NCBI GenBank assembly: GCA_035771165.1
Contig: JAWNZC010000177.1
Location: 1,762,501 to 1,826,500 of the forward strand
Source: Paragorgia papillata
Lineage: Eukaryota > Cnidaria > Anthozoa > Scleralcyonacea > Coralliidae
DNA length: 64,000 bases
Direction: 5' to 3'
Made by a program: the position numbers and the translations under genes. Positions 30,138 to 37,741 of this stretch are shown here, piece by piece; the stretch's first letter is position 1; the number at the start of each line of letters is the position of its first letter. The notes beneath the pieces were generated by a model, which was not told the DNA's origin, did not search any database, and saw only the letters and a list, made by a program, of their open reading frames with translations.

Positions 30138-31905
30138 CTTCTTCTTCTTCTTCTTCTTCTTCTTCTTCTTCTTCTTCTTCTTCTTCTTCTTCTTCTTCTT
30201 CTTCTTCTTCTTCTTCTTCTTCTTCTTCTTCTTCTTCTTCTTCTTCTTCTTCTTCTTCTTCTTCTTCTTCTTCTTCTTCTTCTTCTTCTTCTTCTTCTTC
30301 TTCTTCTTCTTCTTCTTCTCGTTTTTCCATTGTCGTTGTTGACTGTCTTTCAGATCCAGCATCCTTGTGCTGCGGCATTTATCGAAGGTCAAAATCTTAT
30401 TCTTCGAGACACGCTCCAAGATTGCAGTAAAGTGATGAGGGAATCGTTGCAAAGTGTCCAAAGATTTGATAACAAGGGAACAAATGAGGTATTTTTTAAA
30501 TGTTTTTTTCTGATATAGGGCCATGAAAAAAACTCAGTTATTTAGTTGAGTTTGTTTTACTGAAAATATTTGTAAATTACGTTGTATGTTCAGGTTGAGA
30601 AAGAGATCAGAGACGATGCCACAAGATTGCTGAAATCTGTGATGAATTTTATTCGCAATGAAGACGATATTCAGGTGAGAAAAGCTAGAGGAAAAGACAA
30701 AAAGGAAAATATAATCGAAAGGAGGGATTGGATGGACGGTGAAGTGCATGGAAGAAAGAAGGGTTGGGGTGAGGTGGGATGAGGTGGGGTGTGTTAAGGT
30801 GAGATGAGGTGAAGAGAAGTGAGGTGAGATGAGGTGAGGTGAGGTGAAGTGAAGTGACGTGAAGTGAAGTGAAGTGAAGTGAAGTGAATTGAAGTGAGGT
30901 GACGTGACGTGACGTGACGTGACGTGACGTGAGGTGAGGTGAGGAGAGGAGAGGAGAGGAGAGGAGAGGAGAGGAGAGGTGACGTGACGTGACGTGACGT
31001 GACGTGACGTGAAGTGAAGTGAGGTGAGATGAGGTGAGGCCAGGTGAAGTGAAGTGAGGTGACGTGAGGTGAAGTGAAGTGACGTGAGGTGAAGTGAGGT
31101 GACGTGAGGTGAAGTGAAGAGAAGCGAAGCGAAGAGAAGAGAAGAGAAGAGAAGAGAAGAGAAGAGAGGTGAAAATGAAATGAAATTGAAATGAAAGCAA
31201 AACCTTGGAAGAGAGAGAAAATGAAAACCCCTGCATGCCGAAACCATAATCTTAAAAAGAATAAATTATAATATTAATCGTAAAAAAACGGGAAAATCTA
31301 ACCGCTGTTACTATAATTGTTCATAGAAATCTCTAGCAGTTCTCAAAGATCTAACGTCACATGTTATTTCTGGAAAACGAGTGTTCTACTGCCATCAACT
31401 GGTCGGCGACATTCGGTCAATCATCGACGCATCAGGGCGACTAACTACCGCTATTGGTAAAACCAAAATTGGCGAACCCAGATTACTGACCAGCATGATT
31501 GAAATATCCAATGAACTAAAAACATCGGTGAACAATGCCGTGGAAAACACGCAGTATATTGTAGAACTGGACACGAGTGGATCCCAAGAGAAATTTACGA
31601 CAATATCGTCTTTATTTACCTCCAAAGATAAACTCAAAATTAAAGCAAAGAACGTGAAGTTAACTTCTCGGGAACTCACACTGACGTTGAAGAAATACTC
31701 GTTTCTTTGCGAGGAGAGAGCTAATGATAAAAGTGTGGCTGGGAATGTTTACGGCACTCCGGTTTCACGAAATTGGAGAAGTCTTCGCGATAGGACTAAC
31801 GAACAAGGCTCCTTTCAAAAAAAAATTGGAAACGACTATGAACCAAGTCCCACTACCCCCAACCAAAGCATCGTTATTTTGAGATCTAAAGAATCTCCCA
31901 TATAA
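10391..31905 (+). CDS. KIF14: KIF14-like mitotic kinesin with FHA domain
   Basis: A plus-end motor of the kinesin-3 class. KIF14 acts at the central spindle and midbody in cytokinesis. Forty coding exons sum to 4737 nt, or 1578 aa (human about 1650): 10391-11004, 12356-12584, 12930-12952, 13075-13162, 14143-14241, 14348-14400, 14505-14535, 14689-14796, 15131-15274, 15821-15945, 17173-17271, 17753-17826, 18404-18542, 18937-19001, 19576-19678, 19753-19840, 20429-20472, 20605-20663, 21138-21175, 21365-21499, 21611-21683, 21785-21859, 22629-22715, 22877-22942, 23164-23265, 25225-25261, 25336-25420, 25841-25876, 26029-26133, 26284-26384, 27039-27114, 27198-27276, 27517-27639, 28494-28571, 28711-28830, 29262-29455, 29888-30034, 30354-30488, 30594-30674, 31327-31905. 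A basic, serine-rich tail comes first (residues 1-190). The motor covers about 193-560, with GQTGSGKS split over exons 2-3, SSRSH and DLAGSE. The FHA domain is about 640-745 and the coiled coil about 755-960. ATG 10391 is chosen as the only ATG in frame. Intron 11 is AT-AC and intron 12 has a GC donor. Confidence 0.93.
11097..11286. mobile_element. Two TTAA-type MITEs, subfamily 2
   Basis: 11097-11195 and 11217-11286 both read TTAACTCTTTCYTGTCCGAA at the left and GGACAGGAATGAGTTA at the right. A complete copy of the same subfamily is at 38362-38463. The second element here is internally shortened. Confidence 0.7.
11776..12026. mobile_element. Two TTAA-type MITEs back to back
   Basis: Copies at about 11776-11926 and 11925-12026 share or abut a TTAACCCATTGCTGCC junction. 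Both lie in KIF14 intron 1. A further eroded copy is at 12193-12290. Confidence 0.65.
12100..12180 (-). repeat. Hammerhead-like dispersed repeat, decayed copy
   Basis: On the minus strand it reads CTAACGA, GGGC-CTTC-GCTT, GAAA, C ATT, followed by AGACTCC, so the catalytic box has a G-to-A change. The outer helix GGAGT...ACTCC is retained. It ends with GTTTCAGCAGTATATC as in the copy at 4040-4338. Confidence 0.5.
12607..12829. mobile_element. MITE next to KIF14 exon 2
   Basis: Ends are CTACTCAAACTAG / CTGGTTTGAGTAG inverted, with a strong inner inverted repeat (CAGTTTTGTTAACTGCAGAT and its complement). It starts 22 bp after the exon 2 donor. Confidence 0.75.
13200..14110. repeat. Diverged (CTGTA)n array in KIF14 intron 4
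   Basis: CTGTA units with many substitutions and single-base length changes, far older-looking than the clean array at 8600-8702. It is interrupted by the MITE at 13387-13618. All three frames stay largely open and produce false ORFs. Confidence 0.93.
13387..13618. mobile_element. CACAGGGAGCCC-family MITE, copy 1
   Basis: Inverted ends of about 60 bp begin CACAGGGAGCCCATCTTGGC. The insertion is flanked by the direct repeat GTCTGTA, 7 bp of the pentanucleotide array it entered. A close relative is at 60256-60554. Confidence 0.88.
15331..15604. mobile_element. hAT-like MITE with 8-bp target duplication
   Basis: The left end CAGGGGTTCTGGAAGC and right end GCTTCCAGAGCCCCTG are inverted repeats. 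AATGTAGC directly flanks it at 15323-15330 and 15605-15612. The CAGGG end and 8-bp duplication fit the hAT superfamily. It landed inside the AATGTAGCGTAACGTC minisatellite. Confidence 0.88.
15602..15735. repeat. 20-bp minisatellite (AACGTCTTACAATGTAGYGT)
   Basis: Roughly six degenerate units in KIF14 intron 9. The same unit recurs at 17445-17655, 49045-49150 and 49490-49605, always in this orientation in the window. Confidence 0.8.
16097..16323. mobile_element. MITE with 45-bp inverted ends
   Basis: The left end AAGCCCTAATCAAACGAGAA is mirrored at the right, ending TTCTCGTTTGATTAGGGCTT, with continuing match through GCAAGTCATCGCAAGTTGGC. It lies in KIF14 intron 10, 15 bp before the large palindrome. 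Confidence 0.85.
16339..16740. mobile_element. 402-bp near-perfect palindromic element
   Basis: The two arms, each about 200 bp, are almost perfect inverted copies with the centre near 16530-16545. Ends are CACAGGGAGCCCAACTCTGA and its complement, and the flanks carry the 7-bp direct repeat AATGTAC. The ends match the family at 13387 and 60256, while the arms are different. ORFs on both strands are the same palindrome read twice. Confidence 0.88.
17296..17361 (-). repeat. Truncated hammerhead-like repeat
   Basis: On the minus strand only GGCC-TTC-GCTC-GAAAC-GTTAGACTCC and the GTTTCGGCAGTATATC tail remain. The catalytic CTGACGA box is missing. Confidence 0.55.
17445..17655. repeat. 20-bp minisatellite, second locus
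   Basis: About ten units of AACGTCTTACAATGTAGYGT inside the AT-AC intron. Confidence 0.88.
17827..17832 (+). other. GC donor of KIF14 intron 12
   Basis: AGAG/GCGAGT is used instead of GT. Joining AGA G to AG CTG at 18404 restores [11 protein letters not shown], the expected start of the post-motor helix. A GT 4 bp further on breaks the frame. The MITE of family G begins at the last base of the donor, so the insertion touches the splice site. Confidence 0.65.
17832..18329. mobile_element. MITE family G (foldback), copy 1
   Basis: Long inverted arms, TTTAAAGTGYYTATGAAACG at the outside and GAAATATCTCAAAAACGAAG-like sequence further in. Other copies are at 24516-25013, 47500-47641 (one arm) and 62164-62634. 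Confidence 0.8.
18596..18919 (+). mobile_element. MITE family A, copy 2
   Basis: Same ends as the copy at 316-648. Its right end lies 17 bp before KIF14 exon 14, so the terminal GAAACTGACTATA supplies sequence where a branch point should be. Confidence 0.85.
19143..19336. mobile_element. MITE, AAGGCCTGGCCAAACGC ends
   Basis: Inverted ends of about 35 bp, reading AAGGCCTGGCCAAACGCTTT. The interior is made of TTCAACAWGTTGAA words that are themselves palindromic. Confidence 0.85.
19861..20205. repeat. Irregular polypyrimidine tract
   Basis: About 345 bp of C and T on the plus strand with few purines and no strict unit, in KIF14 intron 16. The downstream 20210-20400 ends GTTAATAAATAATAAATAAT and could be the tail of a non-LTR retrotransposon. 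This is only a guess. Confidence 0.7.
20699..21029. mobile_element. MITE containing a second MITE
   Basis: Outer inverted ends read CACCACCCGTCAAAACATGTTCT and its complement AGAACATGTTTTGACGGGCGGTG. The element at 20733-20872 sits inside it. Confidence 0.8.
20733..20872. mobile_element. Inner MITE, GCGTAGCCAG ends
   Basis: Inverted ends GCGTAGCCAGAA / CTGGCTACGC with a G/C-homopolymer-rich interior. It is nested in the preceding element and is therefore younger. Confidence 0.75.
21870..22580. repeat. 710-bp (CTTC)n/(CCTTCCTC)n/(CCTC)n microsatellite
   Basis: Three zones follow one another: (CTTC)n, then an 8-bp CCTTCCTC unit, then (CCTC)n. It fills KIF14 intron 22 from 10 nt after the donor to about 50 nt before the next exon. 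The purine/pyrimidine strand split gives several false ORFs of about 250 residues. Confidence 0.97.
22963..23055. mobile_element. Small MITE, CAACCTCGTACCCAGG ends
   Basis: Left CAACCTCGTATACCCAGG and right CCTGGGTACGAGGTTG are inverted. It lies in KIF14 intron 24. Confidence 0.8.
23324..23772. mobile_element. MITE family I, GTTTACACTAGAGCAAAAGT ends
   Basis: Inverted ends with an interior rich in GAATCCGGA words. A shorter relative with the same ends is at 37891-38005. Confidence 0.85.
23775..23915 (-). mobile_element. tRNA-derived SINE, minus-strand copy
   Basis: On the minus strand, TAGAGCATCGGACTAGTAAA, then GGTCGTGGGTTCGAATCCCA (box B) and GCCGGGCCAAGTAGAGTTTT. It forms an inverted pair with the copy at 24380-24500. 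Confidence 0.75.
23956..24333. mobile_element. MITE, TAGGGACTTTAAGAT ends
   Basis: Left TAGGGACTTTAAGATGCTAG, right ATCTTAAAGTCCCTA. It separates the two inverted SINE copies. A single end of the same family is at 61895-61937. Confidence 0.8.
24380..24500 (+). mobile_element. tRNA-derived SINE, plus-strand copy
   Basis: A recognisable tRNA head: TAGCTCAGTTGGTAGAGC (box A) and GGTTCGAATCC (box B), with the anticodon-loop position reading AGT. The 5' and 3' acceptor strands do not pair well and an AAGTAGAGTTTTTTCTACTT tail follows, so it is a SINE head and not a working tRNA gene. Confidence 0.8.
24516..25013. mobile_element. MITE family G, copy 2
   Basis: Ends TTAAAGGGCATATGACTCGA and complement, with the same inner arm words as copy 1. 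Full length, in KIF14 intron 25. Confidence 0.8.
25458..25789 (-). mobile_element. MITE family A, copy 3
   Basis: Opposite orientation to copies 1 and 2. It lies in KIF14 intron 27, starting 38 bp after the donor and ending about 50 bp before exon 28. Confidence 0.85.
26390..26960. repeat. (GTT)n/(GGT)n microsatellite
   Basis: About 570 bp of irregular GTT and GGT units in KIF14 intron 30, beginning within 10 nt of the donor. It produces long Val/Gly/Leu false ORFs. Confidence 0.95.
27650..28460. repeat. (CTGT)n plus 26-bp minisatellite
   Basis: Three clean (CTGT)n blocks alternate with a higher-order repeat of CCACGTCTGTCTGTCCACTC + TGTCTGT, about 20 units. It fills KIF14 intron 33: the array starts about 15 nt after the donor, and only a T-rich stretch separates it from exon 34. 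Confidence 0.95.
28831..29092 (+). mobile_element. 5S rRNA-like SINE at a splice donor
   Basis: Contains GGTTAGTACTTGGATGGGTGACCGTCTGGGAATA, read as the 3' half of 5S rRNA (given here only as a short landmark), then a body of about 120 bp and an AAT-rich tail. KIF14 exon 35 ends at 28830, and the first bases of the SINE region provide the GTAGGC donor. Confidence 0.8.
29505..29660. mobile_element. MITE, AAGTTTTGTTAGTT ends
   Basis: Left AAGTTTTGTTAGTTCTTGTT, right CAAAAACTAACAAAACTT, with inner AACAACAGCTTGTAC matched on the other arm. One arm of the same family is at 62003-62050. Confidence 0.7.
29710..29861. mobile_element. MITE family H, copy 1
   Basis: Ends TTAAAGGCACAGCGTCA / TGACACTGTGCCTTTAA. 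A longer copy is at 62714-62966. Confidence 0.85.
30072..30322. repeat. (CTT)n microsatellite, 250 bp
   Basis: Almost pure CTT after a short CTC-mixed lead, in KIF14 intron 37. It gives poly-Ser, poly-Leu, poly-Phe, poly-Glu and poly-Lys false ORFs. Confidence 0.98.
30760..31170. repeat. (GTGAN)n pentanucleotide array
   Basis: Blocks of GTGAC, GTGAA, GTGAG and GAGAG in KIF14 intron 39, followed by (AAGAG)n. Confidence 0.95.
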
Positions 31906-32084
31906 CCAGTTTTAGTTGTTTGTTGTTGTGTTTTTTTTTGTAAAAGGTTTTTGTGGAAACAAAAAATAGTCAGGAATTTGTTGAGTTCTTTTTTGTACAA
32001 GGTTTTTCTAGGAGGAGAGACGGGAAACGCGAGAATTATATTTGTAAAAGAACACAGCGTAGCTTAGCTAATAAGTCTTGTTAG

Positions 32085-32612
32085 CTTCGGAGATGATCTT
32101 GTCAAGTTTTCCTTGACGACAATGATCGCGTAATAAGCTTAGGGGATGATCTTGTCAAGTTTTCCTTGACAATGATCGCGTAATAAGCTTAGGAGATGAT
32201 CTTGTCAAGTTTTCCTTGACGGCAATGGTCGCGTAATAAGCTTCGGAGATGATCTTGTCAAGTTTTCCTTGACGACTATACACACGAACAATTTTCCTTG
32301 TTCAAAAGCTGGCATGACCAGCTTTTGAACAAGGCTCCTTGTCAAGGAAAAAACTTGTCAATTTATGTCGTACACACGAACAAATAAAACTTGTCAAGGA
32401 AAAACTTGTCAAGGAAAACTTGTCAATCTGTGTCGTGCACACGAACAAATAAAACTTGTCAAGGAAAACTTGTCAATCTGTGTCGTGCACACGAACAAAT
32501 AAAACTTGTCAAGGAAAACTTGTCAATTTGTGTCGTACACACGAACAAATAAAACTTGTCAAGGAAAAACCTGTCAAGGAAAACTTGGTCGTGTGTGCGG
32601 GGCTTAAGGGTT
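32085..32612. mobile_element. Foldback element F, copy 1, with internal tandem repeats
   Basis: The left half is about four units of a 50-55 bp repeat with CTTGTCAAGTTTTCCTTGAC. The right half is four units of CTTGTCAAGGAAAACTTGTC plus ACACGAACAAATAAA. The halves are complementary. The right end reads CTTGGTCGTGTGTGCGGGGC. The related element at 61115-61487 has both ends. Confidence 0.75.
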
Positions 32613-32744
32613 GTGTATTTATTGTAAAAAATGTATTTATATTCAGTGTATATAAACAGAATATCTTGTTTCTTGAATTATTGTCTGTTTTTAAGTTTTC
32701 GTGACTGTTTACTCTTTCTTCATTCTTTTACTCAAAAATATTTC

Positions 32745-32750
32745 AATAAA
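32745..32750 (+). promoter_or_regulatory. Candidate KIF14 poly(A) signal
   Basis: AATAAA, 840 nt after the KIF14 stop and 110 nt before the WDR46 start. Other AATAAA words upstream lie inside the tandem repeat (ACAAATAAAAC), so usage is uncertain. Confidence 0.4.
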
Positions 32751-32778
32751 ATTCTGAGAACTCACATACTTGACAGGG

Positions 32779-32808
32779 ATTGGCTGTTCAAATCATTCTT
32801 CTGATTGG
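32779..32808 (-). promoter_or_regulatory. Two inverted CCAAT boxes before WDR46
   Basis: ATTGG at 32779-32783 and 32804-32808, 25 bp apart and 50-80 bp upstream of the ATG, in a spacing typical of NF-Y sites. Confidence 0.45.
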
Positions 32809-32859
32809 TTAGAAAACAATATTTTCATTCCCAGTTTCCTCTCGACATCTACATTCAAG

Positions 32860-35800
32860 ATGGCGGACGAACACGCTGTAAGACAAGTCAGTATAATTCG
32901 GTTTTAATTCTGTATTTTCTTCTTGTTTATTTTTTATTAAGGACTTTTAATATTATATAATACTAATATATGTTTACAGAAATCAAACAAGAGTAATGAA
33001 CCTCAACGAAGCATTGTTAAAAAGTATTTACGAGGCCAAAATGTCGCGTTAAAAGTAAGCTTTATATTTCTGCTATAATTTTTTACGTTTTAAATTGAAA
33101 GTGATGCCGTAAGAGCAGTTTTTTATGGACGTTAAGCTTTCTTTTTTATTATTGTAGGGTTTAAAAGATAAGAAATTGAAAGGAAAACTTAAAAATTCTG
33201 AGTCAAAATATCGCGAGGCTGCCGTTCAAGCAGCGAGATCTGAGTTGCTTCTTCCAGAAGAGGCTGGGTAAGAGAGAAATATATAAAAATATATTTGCTG
33301 GGATATAGTGATGGTTGTGGTGGTGGTGATGATGGTAGTTGTGGTGGACTGCTGGTGGTATTAAATGGTGGTGGTTGTAGTGCTGGTGATATTTGTGGTG
33401 GTGGTGATTGTGGTGGTAGTGATGATTGTGGTGGTGGTTGTAGTGGTGGTGGTGGTGTTGGTAATAGCAGTGGTGCTGGTGGCCACGGCAGTAGTGGAGG
33501 GGGCTGCAAGGGGGATAAACCATCCCAGTCTTACTTTTTGGCATGGTAGGAGGGTGTAAAAGTGCCTTTTCAATGTTAAAAAAATGTTACAGTATAAAAT
33601 CTGCTTTGCTCCCTGGAACTATTTAATAATCCTAACTTTCATTGCTGGTATTAATCATCCAATTTTTTTGGCTCAAAATAATTCATATTGGTTTCTGAGT
33701 GCCAAAATTAAACAGAAGACTGAAAGACTGTTCAAGACTAAATAAGATTACGACTGAGTAATGAGTAATGATTTATTTAACGTCGTAAACACAGGATGTG
33801 GTCACCCAATCATCCGAGCCAGAGGCTCGTGTTAAAAGTGCACGACATAAGCTAAGACCTAACGTGTTGATTTTACAGAGGTAGGAAAACAGGAGAACCC
33901 TGCGAAAAACCCTCGGAGCACAGGAGAGACCAACTAAACTCTATTCACATGAAATTCAAGTTCGAGAACGGGGCTGTTCCCAGATGGTCACCCATCCAAG
34001 TACTAACCCCGTCCAACTGTGCTTAACTACAGCGGTGAGAGGCAGCGCCCTAACAGCACACGCCACCCGTGTGTAAAAACTTTCCAATGTGTGTAAAAAC
34101 TTTCCAATATTATATTTAATATTATTATAATTTTTATGATGTTTTAAGTCACCAGAAGTTAATGATTAGAATTAGCTACATTTATTTAACACTTATCTTT
34201 ATCTAACCATACTCTAGATATCTTCAGGCTGAGGGTCTTGAAAAGACATACCACTTTAAGCAATCTGATCTTGTTAAAGCTGTTGATGTTGGCAGTGCTA
34301 ACAAGGTATGGCCCAATCTCGTTCTCAGAGCCCATGTTCCCCACCCGGGAAACGAGAGACTCTGGGATAATCCATTTCACATCGATATTTCATTGGCTGA
34401 TGAACACAGTGAACTCTATATAACTCTTCTTCCAGATAACAAGAATCCTGTGATGGCGTGAACAGATTATCCCATAGCCTCTTGTTTCCTGCCCGCTGGG
34501 TAAGGGGAACGTGGGCTCTGGGAATGAGATTGGGTATGGCCATTAAATTAATGACTCTGACAGTTGTTACATTGAAAAATATTTATTTCTTTGTTCTATG
34601 GATTTGATTACGTTATGTTTCTTTGTTGCAGCATTTTGAGTTAAAACTCGACACATTTGCACCATATAATATAAACTACACAAGAGATGGAAGGTAAAAG
34701 ATTGTTGTTTGAAACATTGTAAGATGCTATCTGTAAATTAAAGTAAATGACTGTGCAAGCACATCTTGTATTAAACAAATGTAGTGCATTATGTGGTAAA
34801 AAGTCTATCAAATTATAAATTCTGGCTTTTATAATAATGGAATGTGTTTGTTTAATATGAAAATTGTTTGTAAATCCTAGATATCTCCTCCTTGGAGGAA
34901 GGAAAGGTCATCTTTCAACTTTAGATTGGAAAGACAAGAGATTAGGATGTGAGTTTCATGTCCAGGAAACTGTTCGGGATGTCCGGTAGGTTACTGTATT
35001 TCAAGAAAAATATAGTTTTATTCCAAGATTCTGCAAAAAACTCTGGGAAGTGACATCAAATGACCTCGGAATCATCTTGTTTTGTTTGTATGACTAGATG
35101 GCTTCACATTGAAACAATGTTTGCAGTGGCCCAAAAAAAGAATGTCTTTATCTACGACAACACAGGATTGGAGATACATTGTCTAAAGAGGCATGCACAA
35201 GTCAATCGTTTGGAGTTTCTTCCCTACCACTTTTTACTCACAACAGTTGTAAGTACTGCTTGCATTGTAGTGAAACATCACATGTGAAACACTTAACATG
35301 TGAAACATCACATGTGATACTCTTAACATGTGAAACATCACATGTGATACTCTTAACATGTGAAACATCACATGTGATACACTTAACATGTGAAACATCA
35401 CATGTGATACACTTAACATGTGAAACATCACATGTGATTTATGTGAAATATCACATGTGAGACACATGTGAAAATCCAGATTTTGTTTTTATTGTATTTT
35501 AAGGGTCAGCGAGGTTTTTTGAGGTACCAAGATATTTCAACTGGCAAACTAGTAGCTGGGTTAAGAACTGGTTTAGGACCATGTGACTGCATGGTGCGGA
35601 ATCCCAACAATGCTATCATTCATCTTGGCCATTGTCGAGGTGAGTTTCTTGATGTCAAATATGGATCCCTTTTCAAAACCTAGTTTTATGCAAGTCCCTA
35701 CCCATCTGATAGAATTTATATACTGTTTCATCCTTCTTTCTTTCCTCCGTCCTCCCTTGCTTCCTTTCTTCCTTCCCTCTCTTCCTTCCTTCCTTCCTCC

Positions 35801-37741
35801 CTCCTTCCCTTCCTTCCTTGTGCAATTTCTGTTGTTTCCCTCATCTCAAGCTGAATGAAATTGCTTGGCATTAGTCAAAATATCATTAAAAAAACACAGA
35901 AAAGGAGTTAATGAGATTGAAAATTTGTTTCGAGTGAAACTGCGTGCTTTCTTTTTCTACAGGGACAGTCACTTTGTGGAGTCCAAGTGTAAAAAATCCG
36001 TTGGTGAAAATGTTGTGTCATCATGGCCCTGTCAAGGCCATAGCTATAGATCAAGGAGGATGGTGAGAAGTTTGATTTTTAGGGATGCTTTATGACATGT
36101 TAAAATTGTATAATGTGGGTGTGAAGTGATTTGATGTGTATGGTGTTGATTAGCATGGTAATTGGTATTGACTATTGATATGCAATGGTTTACAGATTAA
36201 CCAATCTTTTGTAGGTATATGGCAACCTCTGGACTTGATACTCAGTTAAAAATATGGGACATTAGAACATATAAACAACTTCAAGCATATCGTGTTGTTA
36301 GACCAGCTTCAACTCTTGCAATAAGTCAGCGAGGACTTCTGGCAGCTGGCTGTGGGCCTCACGTTCAGGTTTGTTTAATTAGTAGGTCCCTTTCAGTTGA
36401 AGTGATGCCATATTATGGTAGAATCTGATGTAGTACAATAATTAGAAAAACTACTTTGCTCTTATATATAATACAGGTTTGGAAGGATGCCTTTAGAGTA
36501 AAACAGAAAGGTCCTTACATGAATAATTTATTTCCTGGTTGTGCTGTCCGTGGTGTGGAGTTTTGTCCATTTGAGGATGTACTTGGAGTGGGACATTCAA
36601 AAGGATTCTCAAGTTTGCTAATCCCAGGTGACATGATTCGACTCCTCCTCTTCTTCCTCCTTCTCCTCTTCCTCTCCTTCTTCTTCCTCCTTTTCTTCTT
36701 CCTTTTTCTCCTCTTCTTCCTCCTCCTCCTCTTCTTCTTCCTCTTCTCCCTTCTCTTCCTCCTACTCTTCTTCTTCTTCCTCCTCTCCTTCTTCATCCAC
36801 TTCTTCTTCCTCCTCCTCTTCTTCCTCTTCTCTTCCTCCTACTCTTCGTCTTTTCCTTGTCCTCCTCCTCATTATCATCTTCTCCTTTTTTCTCCCACTT
36901 TTCCCCCTCCTTTTTCTTTCTCTTTAACTTGATCCTATCATATCATGGTGGCTATTTTCTTAACATTCTTCCAACGTTGTTTCCATCCCCAGGTGCTGGT
37001 GAGCCAAATTTCGATGCTCTTGAATCCAATCCATATCAAACCAAGAAACAACGACAGGAATTTGAAGTCAAAGCACTCCTTGAAAAGGTAATTATTTGAT
37101 AAATTCTCAGAAACAAAAGATGTTGATCTGATATTAATACATACAAGTGTAAAGATTCTGTCAAGTTCATATTTCACTCTGAAGATGTTGTTGGCGTATT
37201 AGTTTCCATTCTTTGCATTTTTTTGTTTTCCTAGATTCAACCAGAACTCATTGCATTAAATCCAAATCAAATCAACTGTATCGACTTCGTTAAAAGGACA
37301 GAAACAAAAGAAGTTGGAGAGGTGAGATAAAGGAGTCAAGGAGGTTCATGGCTTTCATGATTGTAAAGATCAGAATACGATTCTAAAACTTTTTGTAATT
37401 ATCTATTTGCTTAGGATGAAGAACTTTTTCAACCAAAGCACAAGAAAAAGGGAAGGAGTTCATCAGCAAAACAGTACCAGAGGAAGAAAGGTGTTCTCTT
37501 TGAAGACAAACGAGTAAGTAATATGTAGTACCGTACCTCACATAAGTATGACTATTTATTAACCCATTCCAGCGGTCTTAGCTTTACCTGTAACTCAAGT
37601 TTTTTTGCCCCATGATAGGATAAAGTTAAAGAAATCGTGAAAGGAAAACAAAAGCAGGCAAGAGAAAAGAAAGTGGAAGAGAAAAGGACAGGTGGGAAAA
37701 GAAGTGCCCTAGATAGATTCACAAAAACTTCCAAGGCATAA
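32860..37741 (+). CDS. WDR46: WD repeat protein 46 (small-subunit processome)
   Basis: A nucleolar WD-repeat scaffold needed for 18S rRNA processing (Utp7 in yeast). Fifteen coding exons sum to 1563 nt, or 520 aa: 32860-32886, 32980-33054, 33158-33267, 34218-34305, 34632-34693, 34881-34985, 35098-35248, 35504-35639, 35963-36062, 36215-36368, 36477-36627, 36993-37087, 37235-37321, 37415-37513, 37619-37741. The lysine-rich N-terminus comes first. A propeller spans about residues 105-345 ([42 protein letters not shown]). The BING4-type C-terminal block ([32 protein letters not shown]) follows, and then a basic tail ending [12 protein letters not shown]. The blocks match the human protein as I remember it. 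It is convergent with RPS18, and ribosomal-protein and ribosome-assembly genes being neighbours is notable. Confidence 0.94.
33299..33500. repeat. (GGT)n-rich microsatellite
   Basis: Irregular GGT/GAT/TGT units in WDR46 intron 3, beginning about 30 nt after the donor. Confidence 0.9.
33795..34080 (-). mobile_element. 5S rRNA-like SINE (minus strand)
   Basis: On the minus strand, GTTAGTACTTGGATGGGTGA then CCATCTGGGAACAGCCCCG, as in the copies at 3485 and 28831. In WDR46 intron 3. Confidence 0.75.
34312..34537. mobile_element. MITE inserted at the WDR46 exon 4 donor
   Basis: Ends CCCAATCTCGTTCTCAGAGCCC and its complement. The 5-bp direct repeat TATGG flanks it. The left copy of that repeat is bases 2-6 of the intron (GTATGG), so the insertion began 6 nt after the exon end. 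Confidence 0.8.
35270..35470. repeat. 32-bp minisatellite of ACATGTGAAACATCACATGT
   Basis: Six units in WDR46 intron 7. Each unit contains CACATGTG palindromes, so both strands look alike. Confidence 0.92.
36640..36930. repeat. (CTT/CCT)n microsatellite
   Basis: Irregular CTT and CCT units in WDR46 intron 11, starting 14 nt after the donor. A smaller CTTC cluster is in intron 8 at 35740-35820. Confidence 0.93.

Larger units (their letters stand above)
31906..32859. other. KIF14 3' region and WDR46 promoter
   Basis: The first part should be KIF14 3' untranslated region. It holds the foldback repeat 32085-32612 and the only clear poly(A) signal, AATAAA at 32745-32750. The last 100 bp before the WDR46 start carry two inverted CCAAT boxes. 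Confidence 0.6.

Noticed and set aside
29834..30524. Poly-Ser, poly-Leu, poly-Phe, poly-Glu and poly-Lys ORFs
   Set aside because: All are reading frames of one (CTT)n tract; the real exons are 29888-30034 and 30354-30488.
32339..32590. CRISPR-like repeats of about 50 bp
   Set aside because: The 'spacers' are also repeated (ACACGAACAAATAAA), and the structure belongs to a foldback transposon.
35270..35470. CRISPR-like regularly spaced repeat
   Set aside because: Contiguous 32-bp tandem units without unique spacers, in an animal intron; it is a minisatellite.
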